5,491 bases of DNA, from NCBI GenBank assembly GCA_964514145.1, contig CAZEPM010000134.1:1-5491 (forward strand), read 5' to 3'. Positions 5,438-5,491 of the stretch are shown piece by piece. Under the pieces are notes generated by a model. It made no database searches and was not told where the DNA came from. It saw nothing but the letters and a program-made list of their open reading frames with translations. Positions within the stretch are counted from its first letter, which is position 1. Each line of letters opens with the position of its first letter. The position numbers and the translations under genes were made by a program. This DNA is from Phocaeicola_A sp964514145. GTDB taxonomy: Bacteria > Bacteroidota > Bacteroidia > Bacteroidales > Bacteroidaceae.

Positions 5438-5491
5438 GGGAGTGTAAACTGAACTGTGTCAAGTTTAGTTTTCTTGGGTCAGGGTAGGCGG
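5438..5491 (+). mobile_element. Possible insertion-sequence edge (cut by window end)
   Basis: Ten bases after the glycosyltransferase stop begins GGGAGTGTAAACTGAACTGT, followed by GTCAAGTTTAG. This type of start (GTGTAAACT followed by TGTGTCAA) recalls the ends of IS256-like elements in Bacteroidetes, from memory. Within it, AAACTGAAC (5446-5454) and GTTTAGTTT (5463-5471) can pair over nine positions with one G-U, so a simple hairpin or weak terminator for the upstream gene is the competing explanation. The partner end and any transposase lie outside the window. Confidence 0.25.

Noticed and set aside
5446..5471. Strong rho-independent terminator after the glycosyltransferase
   Set aside because: The stem is AT-rich with one G-U pair and the T run is largely part of the stem itself, so it was kept only as an alternative reading of the right edge.

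Overview
The window looks like an accessory surface-glycan locus from a member of the Bacteroidales, most likely Bacteroides or a close relative. The reasons are the promoter at 13-45, which matches the Bacteroides -33 TTTG / -7 TAnnTTTG pattern exactly, the lack of Shine-Dalgarno sites at starts, the gene content, and the decayed AbiE module. The genus is an inference.

Layout. 1-54: Bacteroides-type promoter reading right. 55-196: a 142-bp element with terminal inverted repeats (repeat A, copy 1). 206-367: a second, unrelated short element that looks like an internally deleted insertion sequence, with the tail of a transposase still readable. 400-3228: a tight three-gene operon on the + strand, consisting of a NeuB-type nonulosonate synthase without its usual C-terminal SAF domain, a fused CMP-nonulosonate cytidylyltransferase plus HAD phosphatase, and a DUF115/GT42-like protein that is a candidate transferase for the activated sugar. 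3244-3382: repeat A copy 2, inverted relative to copy 1. 3384-4218: wreckage of an abiE toxin-antitoxin/abortive-infection operon on the - strand, with its promoter (4242-4273) and a 10-bp-arm palindrome (4289-4317) still recognisable. 4357-5427: an intact GT4 glycosyltransferase on the + strand. 5438-5491: a short tail that may be the edge of another insertion sequence.

How the genes fit together. The first enzyme would condense PEP with a mannose-type 6-phosphate. The HAD half of the second protein would remove the 9-phosphate and its NeuA half would make the CMP-sugar. The third protein would move that sugar onto a glycan. The missing SAF domain and the HAD residues both point to KDN (deaminated neuraminic acid) rather than Neu5Ac, but this is not proven by sequence alone. 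The GT4 enzyme probably builds the same or a neighbouring polysaccharide.

The most unusual structure is the pair of ~93% identical repeat A copies in opposite orientation around the three-gene cassette, with the only clear promoter lying outside the left copy. This is the geometry of a mobile cassette, or of an invertible segment that would disconnect the sialic-acid genes from their promoter.
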